Shown here: piece by piece, positions 26,398-34,433 of the stretch
How positions within the stretch are numbered: the stretch's first letter is position 1
Layout: every line of letters begins with the position of its first letter
Assembly (NCBI GenBank): GCA_016790635.1
Contig: JAEUOR010000052.1
Location: 1-64,000, forward strand
Reading direction: 5' to 3'
DNA: 64,000 nucleotides
DNA from: Burkholderiales bacterium
Lineage (GTDB): Bacteria; Pseudomonadota; Gammaproteobacteria; Burkholderiales; JAEUOS01
Position numbers and translations under genes: made by a program
Notes under the pieces: generated by a model
The model's database searches: none
The model's input: only the letters and a program-made list of their open reading frames with translations
What the model was told of the DNA's origin: nothing

Positions 26398-28047
26398 CTA
26401 GAATTGCAGGTTGAGCGCGGCAAGCACGGCATTCTCCGCGAAAGAAGTCACCCCGTCACTGCGGGTCATACGCAGTGTGAACGATCCGGTAGTGCGCGCT
26501 CCAAATCGAGTTGTCACACCCAAAGATGCGTTGGTGGTCTTGGTGCTGAGGCCGGTGTTTCCCTCGCTCCGCTGCCATGAAGTCAGCGTGTTAATTGAGG
26601 TCGAAGGCGACAGGCGATGCGAGAGGTTCGAACTCATGCCGCGCTGTCTTATCGAAGTCGATGCCGTAAAGTCGTCGACACCGGCGGCCCCGACGGTCGC
26701 CGATTGCTGTTCGCTCTGGAACAAAGTGTAGGTCACTGTATTGCGTCGCCCGTTGAAGATCAGCGAAACATCCTGGCGCCGCCGCACCAGCGCGCGACTG
26801 CTGAGAAAGCCGTTGGTGATCGCCGCTGTCGGAGATATTCCGGCTTGCGCAAGAGTCGAGTTGACCTGCTGCGCGCGTGCCACCGGATCGGGTACGCTGC
26901 TGGCCAATTGAGCGAACAACAAATCATAGTAGGTCCCGACACTGGCGGTACCTGACTGGTTGGGCGTGACTGACACGTCACGCGTATCTATAAAGCGCAG
27001 CGCCGCAAACGGCGTACGATAAGAAACAGATATGTTGTGTCCAAATCCGAAGAATCGCTTTTCGCGGAAGGCTGACACGCGCATGCGCTCGTTGGGCGTC
27101 CAGTCCGCGCCGTAGCCATGCGTAAGGCGCGCGCTTTCTCCAGCGAGTGAAAAATTGTTGCTTTCCTGCCCGATGCTGAAATTTGCGCGCCAAGATGGAT
27201 TGAACGTATAAACCAGTCGACCGCGCAGGCTGTCGATCTGCGAATGGCGCCCGTTGGCATACTCGACCGATTGCCGATTGGCTTCCAGTCCCCAGCCCAG
27301 CGCGGCAAGCGCGGTTGCTCCATTGAGCCGGCCCGAGAAGACTTCGTTGCGGGTATTCGTAGTTAAGGCTGACTTGCTGCTAATGTCGTTAATTGAATAA
27401 CGCAACTCGTAATTGGCGAATGAGCCGAGTCGGCCGCGCACGTAGGGGGAGAGGCGAAAATTGGACGTTTCAGTGCTGTTGGCATTGAGCGAACCGACAC
27501 CTGCATTCTGCGCGCCAAACGCGGAAATGGTCTGCTGGGAAATAGTCCATCCGGCATCGACATACAACCAACGCTCGACCGCCTCGAAAGTGCCGAAGGT
27601 ATTGAGAGTATTTTGGGTCGTGTCGCGTCCCGAGGTGCGCGCATAGTTCAGAAATCGAAGGCTGTAATCGGCAAACACCCGCAGTCGGGCGGTCTCTCCC
27701 GACAGGCGGACACCGGGCGCAAGCGAAGTGATGATGTCGTCCTGCTTGCCGCCCGTGCCAACCGCAGAGACATTGTCCGTAAATGTCATCGTCGACGCGA
27801 TACGCGGAACCACTGACCACGCGCGCCGCTGGACACCGGCGTCGCCCTCGCCGATCGCAGGGGCAGCGGCAATGGGCGCAATGGCACCGGTCGCCGGCGT
27901 TGTTCCGGTTGCGGGAACCGACTGGGCAACTACAGGCGTGGCCACCCCGAAAAACACAGGCGCGCACGCCACCAGCGCACTTCTTCGAACGCCCGTCCCT
28001 GGGCGGCGTGAAAAGAAGAACTTGTTCCCGACGCGTTCAGCCTGCAT
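26398..28047 (-). CDS. PEP-CTERM system-associated outer membrane protein (beta-barrel)
   Basis: About 549 residues. The start is taken at ATG 28047, which overlaps the end of the kinase gene by 11 bases; upstream in-frame codons fall in the kinase Gly-Tyr repeat. A signal peptide (Arg pair near residue 14, hydrophobic ALVACAPVFFGVATPVVAQS) precedes an alternating hydrophobic/polar region typical of a barrel. The protein ends in Phe (ALNLQF), as outer-membrane barrels do. It fits the family recalled as TIGR03016. A role in EPS passage or anchoring at the outer membrane is inferred from the conserved locus. Confidence 0.88.
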   Translation of the reverse strand: MQAERVGNKFFFSRRPGTGVRRSALVACAPVFFGVATPVVAQSVPATGTTPATGAIAPIAAAPAIGEGDAGVQRRAWSVVPRIASTMTFTDNVSAVGTGGKQDDIITSLAPGVRLSGETARLRVFADYSLRFLNYARTSGRDTTQNTLNTFGTFEAVERWLYVDAGWTISQQTISAFGAQNAGVGSLNANSTETSNFRLSPYVRGRLGSFANYELRYSINDISSKSALTTNTRNEVFSGRLNGATALAALGWGLEANRQSVEYANGRHSQIDSLRGRLVYTFNPSWRANFSIGQESNNFSLAGESARLTHGYGADWTPNERMRVSAFREKRFFGFGHNISVSYRTPFAALRFIDTRDVSVTPNQSGTASVGTYYDLLFAQLASSVPDPVARAQQVNSTLAQAGISPTAAITNGFLSSRALVRRRQDVSLIFNGRRNTVTYTLFQSEQQSATVGAAGVDDFTASTSIRQRGMSSNLSHRLSPSTSINTLTSWQRSEGNTGLSTKTTNASLGVTTRFGARTTGSFTLRMTRSDGVTSFAENAVLAALNLQF

Positions 28048-29047
28048 TACCGTAACCGTAGCCGTACCCATAACCGTAGCCATAGCCGTAGCTGCCTTCC
28101 GGCTCGCCACGCGACTGATTGAGTACGACCATCTTCACGGGGCAGGACTCGATGGTGTGGAGCGCCTGCTGAACCTCGGATTGCGTGGTTCGCTCCGCCT
28201 GCACGACCAGGATCACCTGCCCCATGTGGGTCGCCAGTACCCGCGACTCCGTGGTCGGCAGCAAGGGCGGCGAATCGAAGATGATGATCCGATCCGGATA
28301 GCGATCGGCCATCTCCCGAACCAAAGCGACCATCGCATCGCTAGCGAGAAGCTCGGTCGCGCGCTCGCGCGGCGTCCCGCTGGGGAGCAGGGTGAGTTTC
28401 TCGATGTTGGTGCGCAGCAGCACATCCGAAAGCTGGGTCTTGTTTCTGGGTACAAGGTCAAGCAGTCCCGGCGCAGGCGGCAACTCCAGAACGTTGAGCA
28501 CCGATGGTCGCGCGACGTCGGCATCGACCAACAACACCGTATTGTCCAGTTCCGCCGCGATACTAATCGCCAGATTTACCGCAGTGAAACTCTTGCCTTC
28601 GCGTGGTAATGCGCTGGTGACCATGATCAAATTGCCGTCGACCACCGGTGCAGCACCCTTGCCCATGGCATTGGCCAGCAGGGGGCGCTTGATGACCCGA
28701 TACTCCTCGGCGATACGCGATCGCGGCGCGTCCGGCGTCAAGATGAACTTAGCCGCCAGCGCGCGAAAATCAATGTCCACCTGCCTTGAAACGACGCGTC
28801 GTTCTCCCTCAACACCCTCGCCCTCCACACCTGTCTGAACAGTACCGGCAGCGGTCTTGGTTTCATCCGGGGCCACGTGCGACGAGGTCTCGGAGACGAC
28901 GGACTCGCCGGAAGCCGGCCGCTGCAAGGCGACGTTCCCCTCCGGCGGCAGCTTGGGACTGGCGGGAATCACGGGGTCCGGTGGAAATTCAACCCCGGCC
29001 TGACGCAATTGCTCTAGCCGCTTTGCTGCTTGTTCGATCAGGCTCAC
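28037..29047 (-). CDS. XrtA-associated tyrosine autokinase (BY-kinase, CpsD/CapB-like)
   Basis: A 336-residue cytosolic BY-kinase. The first ~110 residues are a linker rich in Pro/Glu/Thr. Walker A is VTSALPREGKSFTAVNLAIS near residue 145, Walker A' is VLLVDADVARPS, and Walker B is IIIFDSPPLLPTTES. The C-terminus is a Tyr cluster of seven Tyr-Gly units, the autophosphorylation tail. It partners the chain-length protein encoded 12 bases upstream and controls EPS polymer length through cycles of Tyr phosphorylation. It fits the family recalled as TIGR03018. Confidence 0.93.
   Translation of the reverse strand: MSLIEQAAKRLEQLRQAGVEFPPDPVIPASPKLPPEGNVALQRPASGESVVSETSSHVAPDETKTAAGTVQTGVEGEGVEGERRVVSRQVDIDFRALAAKFILTPDAPRSRIAEEYRVIKRPLLANAMGKGAAPVVDGNLIMVTSALPREGKSFTAVNLAISIAAELDNTVLLVDADVARPSVLNVLELPPAPGLLDLVPRNKTQLSDVLLRTNIEKLTLLPSGTPRERATELLASDAMVALVREMADRYPDRIIIFDSPPLLPTTESRVLATHMGQVILVVQAERTTQSEVQQALHTIESCPVKMVVLNQSRGEPEGSYGYGYGYGYGYGYGNAG
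28049..28090 (-). repeat. Hexanucleotide-like tandem repeat encoding seven Tyr-Gly units
   Basis: Seven consecutive six-base units, each TAY followed by GGN on the minus strand, encode the Tyr-Gly tail of the tyrosine autokinase. Units differ at third positions (TAC/TAT, GGC/GGT/GGG), so the DNA repeat is imperfect. Loss or gain of a unit would stay in frame and alter only the number of phosphorylatable tyrosines. The start codon of the next gene lies 2 bases beyond the repeat. Confidence 0.85.
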
Positions 29048-29059
29048 CGTGTTTCTCCC

Positions 29060-30640
29060 TCAGCCCGCAGCGCGCATTTCAAGCACGTAAAGGAAGGCGA
29101 TGCCACCTGCATAAAGTCCGACCAGCAGCAACAACGCAACCAGAAAGCGCAATAGGCTGCGTCGCTCCTTGCGTCGGTCGGCTTCCGTCAAATTGAGCCC
29201 AACGACACCAAGCAACGGCAAGCCAGTGACTTCCCGCAGCATACGACCATCATGAAAAACTGGCCTCACCTGGACCGCGGCAAAGCTCGCGAATATTCCG
29301 GCACCGAGCGAAATGCCAAGCGCAGCGGCAAGCAGCAGCATGCGGTTCGGAGCGACCGGCTGCGGAGCCACGCGCGGTGGATCTATCAACCGGAAATCCG
29401 CTACCCCAGATGCCGACCCGAGTTCGCCGGTCAAACTAGCCGACTCGCGCCGGGCAACCAGCCCTTCGTAATTCTTCTTGTTGACATCGTAGTCCCGATT
29501 GAGCTGCGCGAGTTCGGCCTCGAGTTGCGGCATCACTTTCATCGAATCCTTCACCCGTGCAAATCGCCCCTCGAACTCCGCGACGCGTGCCTTGAGCGAT
29601 GCGACATTTGCTTCGGCTTCGCCAAGCGCGACCTTAAGCTGCTGAAATACCGGGTTGGTATTGATGGAAATCGGCTGGCCACTGGGCGCAACCACGACTT
29701 TCTTGCGCGCCGCCAGTTCCTGCTTGCGCTGCTCTTCCAGCTCGCGGATCATGCGTCGGGTGCCGCTGACATCGGGATGCTGCTCCGTGTAACGTTGCAG
29801 TAGCTGGTCCAGATTGCGCCGGAGCGCATCGATGCGGCCATCGGTCTCCGCCACCACTGCCGGTCCACTGTCGCTGGCAACGCCGCCGGAATTGTCGGGC
29901 AGCATCACCATGTCTTCCCCGGCGATCTGGCGCTTAAGCGCATCACGCGAATTCTCGGCCTCGCGCAGCGCAAGGCGCGCGTTGGCAAGCTGGGCACTGA
30001 TATCGGAAAATCTGTCGATTCCAGACTTGCCGTCGTTGATCTGGGTTTCGATATTGCGCAGCTTGAAATCCTTGAGTCGTACTTCGGCCTCCTCAAGTTT
30101 TTTCTCGTAGCCGCGAATCTGATCGTCGATGAATTTTTTCGCGGTGTCGGAGTCCTTGCGTTTGTCTCCCAGGCTCGATTCAACGAAAATCGACGTCAGC
30201 GATTGCACGACCCGCTTGGCGCGGTCCGGATTGGTATCGCGATACGACAACGTGTAAAGATTGTCACGCGTCGTAGTCCTGATCTTGATCTCCCCGATCA
30301 GTCCATCTATCAATTGATCCTGCGCAGCCCGCGATTTCACACCCAGGTCGAGATCAGCCATGCGTACCAGCTTTTCCATATTGGGCCTTGACAGCAAGGT
30401 CCGGCTCAACATCATCACCTGCTGTTCGACATTCGGCTGCACGGCCAGACCGGACATCAACGGTTGAAGGATCGATTGGGTATCAACATAAATACGCGCG
30501 CTGGCTTCATAGGTGTCCGGCTTAAGCATGACAAAAACGGCGGCGATGACACCGACGACCCAGGAAGCGGCCATGCCCAAGCGGCGGTGCCGCCACATGG
30601 CACGCAGAATCGCCCTGACTTGCCGCAGTATTTCAGTCAT
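29060..30640 (-). CDS. XrtA system polysaccharide chain length determinant (Wzz/PCP family)
   Basis: A 526-residue inner-membrane protein. There is a membrane segment near residues 20-38 and others near the C-terminus, flanking a long periplasmic region with heptad-like helices (about 150-380). YEASARIYVDTQSILQPLM near residue 50 is the Wzz domain pattern, and the C-terminal FRLIDPPRVAPQPVAPNRM is the GNVR-type end before the last helices. It regulates EPS polymerisation and gates export together with the kinase and the export lipoprotein on either side. It fits the family recalled as TIGR03007. Confidence 0.93.
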   Translation of the reverse strand: MTEILRQVRAILRAMWRHRRLGMAASWVVGVIAAVFVMLKPDTYEASARIYVDTQSILQPLMSGLAVQPNVEQQVMMLSRTLLSRPNMEKLVRMADLDLGVKSRAAQDQLIDGLIGEIKIRTTTRDNLYTLSYRDTNPDRAKRVVQSLTSIFVESSLGDKRKDSDTAKKFIDDQIRGYEKKLEEAEVRLKDFKLRNIETQINDGKSGIDRFSDISAQLANARLALREAENSRDALKRQIAGEDMVMLPDNSGGVASDSGPAVVAETDGRIDALRRNLDQLLQRYTEQHPDVSGTRRMIRELEEQRKQELAARKKVVVAPSGQPISINTNPVFQQLKVALGEAEANVASLKARVAEFEGRFARVKDSMKVMPQLEAELAQLNRDYDVNKKNYEGLVARRESASLTGELGSASGVADFRLIDPPRVAPQPVAPNRMLLLAAALGISLGAGIFASFAAVQVRPVFHDGRMLREVTGLPLLGVVGLNLTEADRRKERRSLLRFLVALLLLVGLYAGGIAFLYVLEMRAAG

Positions 30641-30693
30641 CTGTCACCTGCTCCCGAATCGGTCACCTGGGCGCACCCAGGTCGCCTGGCGCG

Positions 30694-31290
30694 CTAGTAC
30701 CAGCTTTGCGGGATGATCAGTACGTCACCCGGCTTCATTTCCACATTCGCCGACACGTCGCCGCGCTTGACCAAGTCCCGCAGCCTCACCCCATACTGCT
30801 GGCGCTCGGACGTGCGAAGAATCGAGGCACGGTTCCCATCGGCAAAGTCGGTAATCCCACCGACGGCGATCATGACATCGAGCAGGGTCATTTTCTGCCG
30901 GTACGCAAGTACTTGAGGCTTCGCGGCCTCGCCGATGACGCGAATCTGCTCACTGTATGGTCCGGTGAAAGAAGTCACGACCACGGTGACGACCGGATCG
31001 CGGATGAATTTGGAGAGCGCTTTCTCGATATCGCGTGCAAGCGTCGTGGGATCCTTGCCAAAGGCGTCGAGGTCTTCCACAAGGCCGGTGGACACACGGC
31101 CGTCTGGTCGTACGGGAACCGTTGCCGACAATTCCGGATTACGCCAAACCACGATATTGAGCGAATCGCCCGGACCGATCACGTACCGGTAGTCAGGAGA
31201 CGCCGCACTTGCGGGCGCAGGTGGGTAACTCGGGCCAGCGCAAGCCGCCAGCAGCAAACCGGCAGCAAGGATCGACAAGATATGGCGCAT
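30694..31290 (-). CDS. XrtA/PEP-CTERM system exopolysaccharide export lipoprotein (Wza-like)
   Basis: A 198-residue outer-membrane lipoprotein. The signal peptide ends in LLLAAC with the lipid Cys at residue 17. YVIGPGDSLNIVVWRNPELS starts the Poly_export domain and an SLBB-like segment follows near the C-terminus (AEAKPQVLAYRQKMTLLDVM region). It is short compared with Wza, lacking the C-terminal helix, as usual in the family recalled as TIGR03027. It is the first gene of the minus-strand EPS string, about 200 bases downstream of a candidate sigma-54 promoter. It forms the outer-membrane exit channel with the barrel protein. Confidence 0.93.
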   Translation of the reverse strand: MRHILSILAAGLLLAACAGPSYPPAPASAASPDYRYVIGPGDSLNIVVWRNPELSATVPVRPDGRVSTGLVEDLDAFGKDPTTLARDIEKALSKFIRDPVVTVVVTSFTGPYSEQIRVIGEAAKPQVLAYRQKMTLLDVMIAVGGITDFADGNRASILRTSERQQYGVRLRDLVKRGDVSANVEMKPGDVLIIPQSWY

Positions 31291-31503
31291 AAGAATCTCC
31301 CCCTTCGGCCGCGGACCTGAAGCGCTATCGAGACAAGCGCGCTAACCCGCTAATTAAAAAGAAAAAAGCTAATCCCAACATGATAGCCGAAATTCCATCA
31401 CGAGAGGAAGATTTGGCACCGGGGCGACATTATTTCACACAGTATCGGCGCGCTCTCGCCACACTTGAGAGTTCACAGGGGTGCGCAAGTTCACGACAGT
31501 TTG

Positions 31504-31517
31504 CAATGATTTAGCCT
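31504..31517 (-). promoter_or_regulatory. Candidate sigma-54 promoter for the minus-strand EPS genes
   Basis: Read on the minus strand the site is AGGCTAAATCATTGCAA. It has the invariant GG (31517-31516) and GC (31505-31504) separated by exactly 10 bases and an intact TTGCA half at -12; the -24 half keeps GGC but not the following ACG. Transcription would begin near 31492 and run into the export lipoprotein gene. Exosortase A regulons are known to use the sigma-54 activator PrsR, which makes the match meaningful. It is a pattern match only. Confidence 0.4.
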
Positions 31518-31580
31518 TTGCGGTGATGACTGCGGATATAGTCCCGCTCAGCGCAAAGTACCGGCACCGCCTCCGGCCCC

Positions 31581-32516
31581 ATGCCTTCGCCCATGTCCGC
31601 CGCAATTCACCTATTGTCGCCATGTAGCTTTCTTGCGACACTTTTCTTAAGCTTGGTCCTGGTTTCGCAGCATGCGCACTCCCTGTCGGCCGATCAGGCA
31701 GCCAGCATGGTCGCGCAGGCGAGAGCGTACGAGCACGGCGAGGGCGTGGCGCGCGATGCGGGGCATGCCGTGACGCTCTACTGTGCCGCGTCCAAGGCGG
31801 GCAATCCGGAGGCGCAATTCAACCTGGGTTGGATGTTCGCCAATGGCAGGGGTGTTCCCAGGGACGAGGCCATGGCAGCCTATTTCTTCGACCTGGCGGC
31901 CCAGTCCGGTCACGAGTACGCCAAGAGAATGTTGCGCTTTCTTGGTCCGCCTGGCGACATGCCAGATTGCATGCGCCCCCCTATTCCGCCAGTGGAAGCC
32001 CAATCCGCTCAGTCCCAAGAGAGCGAATCAGCTGAAACAGTGCTCGTCACGGGCACGCCCGCTCAGCGAAAAATGATCGAGCTTCTCATCAGGCTTGCGC
32101 CTGATTACGGCGTCAGTCCGCGCCTGGCAGTTGCCATCGCACGCGCGGAGTCCAACCTCGATCCGGCCGCCGTCTCGCCGAAAAATGCGCAAGGCCTGAT
32201 GCAGTTGATTCCAGAGACGGCACTGCGCTTCAATGTGAGCAAGCCGTTCGACCCGGAGCAGAACGTGCGCGGAGGCTTGTCTTACCTGCGCTGGCTGCTG
32301 TCCTACTTTCGCGGCAATGTCACCTTGGTTGCCGCTGGTTACAACGCCGGGGAAGGGGCGGTCAATCGTTTTCGCGGGGTACCCCCCTATCCTGAAACCC
32401 GCGGCTACGTGCGCCGCATCCTGGAACAGTTCAAGAAGAACGAACATCCCTTCGATCCGCGCGTCACCGATCCTTCCCCGGAATTGACTCGCATACTCGC
32501 CAACAAGGTGATGTGA
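31581..32516 (+). CDS. Lytic transglycosylase (SLT domain) with N-terminal Sel1 repeats
   Basis: A 311-residue exported protein; ATG 31581 or 31593 may be the start, and the first ~35 residues form a signal peptide. Sel1-type repeats occupy about 40-120 (NLGWMFANGRGVPRDEAMAA). The C-terminal SLT domain begins near 165. The catalytic Glu190 lies in ARAESNLDP, followed by AQGLMQLIPETALRFNV and VAAGYNAGEGAVNRFRG. It cleaves peptidoglycan in the periplasm with formation of 1,6-anhydro-MurNAc. It is divergent from the EPS string and translationally coupled to a protease gene. It may open the wall for the EPS machine, an inference from position. Confidence 0.88.
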   Translation: MPSPMSAAIHLLSPCSFLATLFLSLVLVSQHAHSLSADQAASMVAQARAYEHGEGVARDAGHAVTLYCAASKAGNPEAQFNLGWMFANGRGVPRDEAMAAYFFDLAAQSGHEYAKRMLRFLGPPGDMPDCMRPPIPPVEAQSAQSQESESAETVLVTGTPAQRKMIELLIRLAPDYGVSPRLAVAIARAESNLDPAAVSPKNAQGLMQLIPETALRFNVSKPFDPEQNVRGGLSYLRWLLSYFRGNVTLVAAGYNAGEGAVNRFRGVPPYPETRGYVRRILEQFKKNEHPFDPRVTDPSPELTRILANKVM

Positions 32517-33295
32517 TCAAGTTCCAGCTAGCGCGAGGCGTGTTGGCGGTTGTCCTGCCTTGGGGTTTTGCCATCCCCGGGAGCGGCGCGGCAGCCGATC
32601 TGGCCGACCAGCTCGATCGCATCAAACCCGCTGTCGTGGCGGTAGGTATTATGCGCCGCCTGGATAACCCGCCCTTCACGTTTCGCGGCACGGGCTTCGT
32701 CGTTGGCGATGGCAATCTGGTTGCGACCAACGCTCACGTTGTCGGCGAGCTAAGCGAACGCGAAGGCGATGCGACCTTGGCGATATTGCAGCGCTCGGGC
32801 AACGGCACGCAGCAAGTCAGGCGTGCGCAAATAGTCGCAACTGCGCCGGAAGTCGATCTGGCCATCCTACGATTCGCCGATGGCGCTCTGCCGCGTGTGA
32901 ACCTGGCATCCGCGGCAACCGTTCGCGAAGGGCGTGGCATTGCCTTTACCGGTTATCCAATCGGCGGAGTATTGGGCTATTCCGCGGTCACGCACAAGGG
33001 CATCATCGCCTCTATCGCGCCGATCGCACTGCCCGGCGCAAGCGCGCAGCAACTCAGCGAACGCCAGATTCGCCGTTTGAAATCCGGCAGCTTCGACATC
33101 CTTCAGCTCGACGCGACGGCCTACCCGGGCAACAGCGGCAGCCCGGTATTCGACCTCGCCACCGGCGAGGTCGTCGGCATTCTCAATATGGTGCTGGTGC
33201 GTGGAACTCGCGAATCTGCCTTGTCGCAACCGACGGGAATCGCGTACGCGATTCCCGTGGTGCATTTGATAGAACTGCTTCGCACCATTCGCTAG
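32513..33295 (+). CDS. Trypsin-like serine protease (S1C/HtrA-like, no PDZ)
   Basis: A 260-residue exported protein starting at GTG 32513 inside the transglycosylase stop (GTGA). The signal peptide ends near residue 27. The catalytic triad is visible: His75 in ATNAHVVGE, Asp115 in EVDLAILRF and Ser208 in YPGNSGSPVFD. No PDZ domain follows, unlike DegP. It acts in the periplasm. Coupling to the transglycosylase suggests joint control, perhaps processing of that enzyme or of exported proteins of the adjacent exosortase or HPr-rel-A systems. The substrate is unknown. Confidence 0.85.
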   Translation: MIKFQLARGVLAVVLPWGFAIPGSGAAADLADQLDRIKPAVVAVGIMRRLDNPPFTFRGTGFVVGDGNLVATNAHVVGELSEREGDATLAILQRSGNGTQQVRRAQIVATAPEVDLAILRFADGALPRVNLASAATVREGRGIAFTGYPIGGVLGYSAVTHKGIIASIAPIALPGASAQQLSERQIRRLKSGSFDILQLDATAYPGNSGSPVFDLATGEVVGILNMVLVRGTRESALSQPTGIAYAIPVVHLIELLRTIR

Positions 33296-33323
33296 CCGCC
33301 GGAGCCTTCCACCAGGCATCGAC

Positions 33324-33347
33324 CGGCGCCAGCACGTGCCGGCGCCG
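33324..33347. terminator. GC-rich hairpin between convergent genes, possible bidirectional terminator
   Basis: A near-perfect 24-base palindrome (CGGCGCC.GCAC / GTGC.GGCGCCG, one mismatch) lies between the protease stop at 33295 and the nucleotidyltransferase stop at 33357. No T-tract follows on either side, so it would be a rho-assisted or non-canonical terminator. It could instead be a protein-binding site centred on CACGTG. Confidence 0.35.
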
Positions 33348-33356
33348 CAGCCCTGC

Positions 33357-34433
33357 TCAAGTTTCTGGTCTTGCGATGAAAGCCTTGAAGAACAGGTGAC
33401 GCGCGAGCATCAGCGGCGGCATGCGCAGCCAATGCGCGCGTACATACAGGAAGTTCCTTGCACGGCCGGTCAGCCAGCCGTTCGTGGGGGGGTGAAACAC
33501 GGACAAGCCCCGGTTCCATAGCACGTTCATGCAGGGGCGCGCCAAGCCACGCGGGCCAAGCGCTTGCGCCTCCAAGAGCGCGGACTGCGGAACCGGTGTA
33601 CAGAGCAGCCGATGCGCTGCCAGCACCCCGTAGGCCGTTGGCCGACCAAGCTTGAGTTCGAGCGCGCGCTCGAACAATCGCTGCCAGAAGCCATGTCCGG
33701 CGCCGAAGTGGCGCATCAGCAGATCGAGGTCGGAAAGATCGCGCAAGCCGTGCGACAGTTCTTCGTTGTGAAACAAATGGGTCATCGCATGGATGACCAT
33801 GTCCTCAGGTGCGAGCACGTGGACACCCTCCAGATGCGCGGCGGGAACTACAGCCGCCAGCAATTTGCGCGCATCCGGCCGGGAACGGGCCGTGAGCGGG
33901 AGAATCGAGTGATGCACATCAACGGTCGACAATCGACGCACATGAACCAGCGGCGGCAGCTCGTGCATCCACTCGCGGTAGTAGCGCTGGTCATACTCCG
34001 AATGATGCGTCGTGTGCCAACCCGCCAACGCCAGCGCGCTCTCGACCTCGGCTAGTCGTTCGCGAGGCACCAGGATGTCGAGGTCGTTGAACACGCGCCC
34101 GGGAGCAGGGGGCAGGCCCGCGGCCAGGTAAGCGCCCCCCTTGAGCAAGATCAAAGGCAAACGCAGGTCGTATAGCGCTGCGTTCAGGTGCTTGACCTCG
34201 CGGCGCATCTCCTGCTGCTGGGCCTCGGCAAAGGTTTGGGCCGCGGTGAAGTGAACTTGCGCAAAAGGCGGAATCTCGACCGCGGCATCGCTCAGCAACG
34301 AACCGAGGCGAGGCAACAGGTCGGCCCGCCTCGCTTGCCGGATCAAGAGTTCCCAATCAGGTGCGCCGAACCTGCAGGCCTTTCCCGGCTCCCGCAGGAG
34401 CGGCGTGACCAAGTCAGGTCCGATCCCAATCAC
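33357..34433 (-). CDS. Nucleotidyltransferase family protein (NTP_transf_5 type), HPr-rel-A module
   Basis: A 358-residue protein of the polymerase-beta-like nucleotidyltransferase superfamily. LILLKGGAYLAAGLPPAPG at about residues 95-112 and the metal-binding FNDLDILVP (Asp117, Asp119) are the family signature. The remainder is helical. It is the last gene of a minus-strand module and overlaps the kinase gene by 4 bases (ATGA). Family members accompany HprK-related kinase A and PqqD-like proteins. The target of nucleotidyl transfer, protein or small molecule, is not known. Confidence 0.85.
   Translation of the reverse strand: MIGIGPDLVTPLLREPGKACRFGAPDWELLIRQARRADLLPRLGSLLSDAAVEIPPFAQVHFTAAQTFAEAQQQEMRREVKHLNAALYDLRLPLILLKGGAYLAAGLPPAPGRVFNDLDILVPRERLAEVESALALAGWHTTHHSEYDQRYYREWMHELPPLVHVRRLSTVDVHHSILPLTARSRPDARKLLAAVVPAAHLEGVHVLAPEDMVIHAMTHLFHNEELSHGLRDLSDLDLLMRHFGAGHGFWQRLFERALELKLGRPTAYGVLAAHRLLCTPVPQSALLEAQALGPRGLARPCMNVLWNRGLSVFHPPTNGWLTGRARNFLYVRAHWLRMPPLMLARHLFFKAFIARPET

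Noticed and set aside
28049..28090. The hexamer repeat as a CRISPR or satellite element
   Set aside because: It is short, in frame and fully explained as the Tyr-Gly tail of a BY-kinase.
31405..31425. Plus-strand TGGCACC motif as a sigma-54 -24 element
   Set aside because: No GC occurs at the required spacing downstream.
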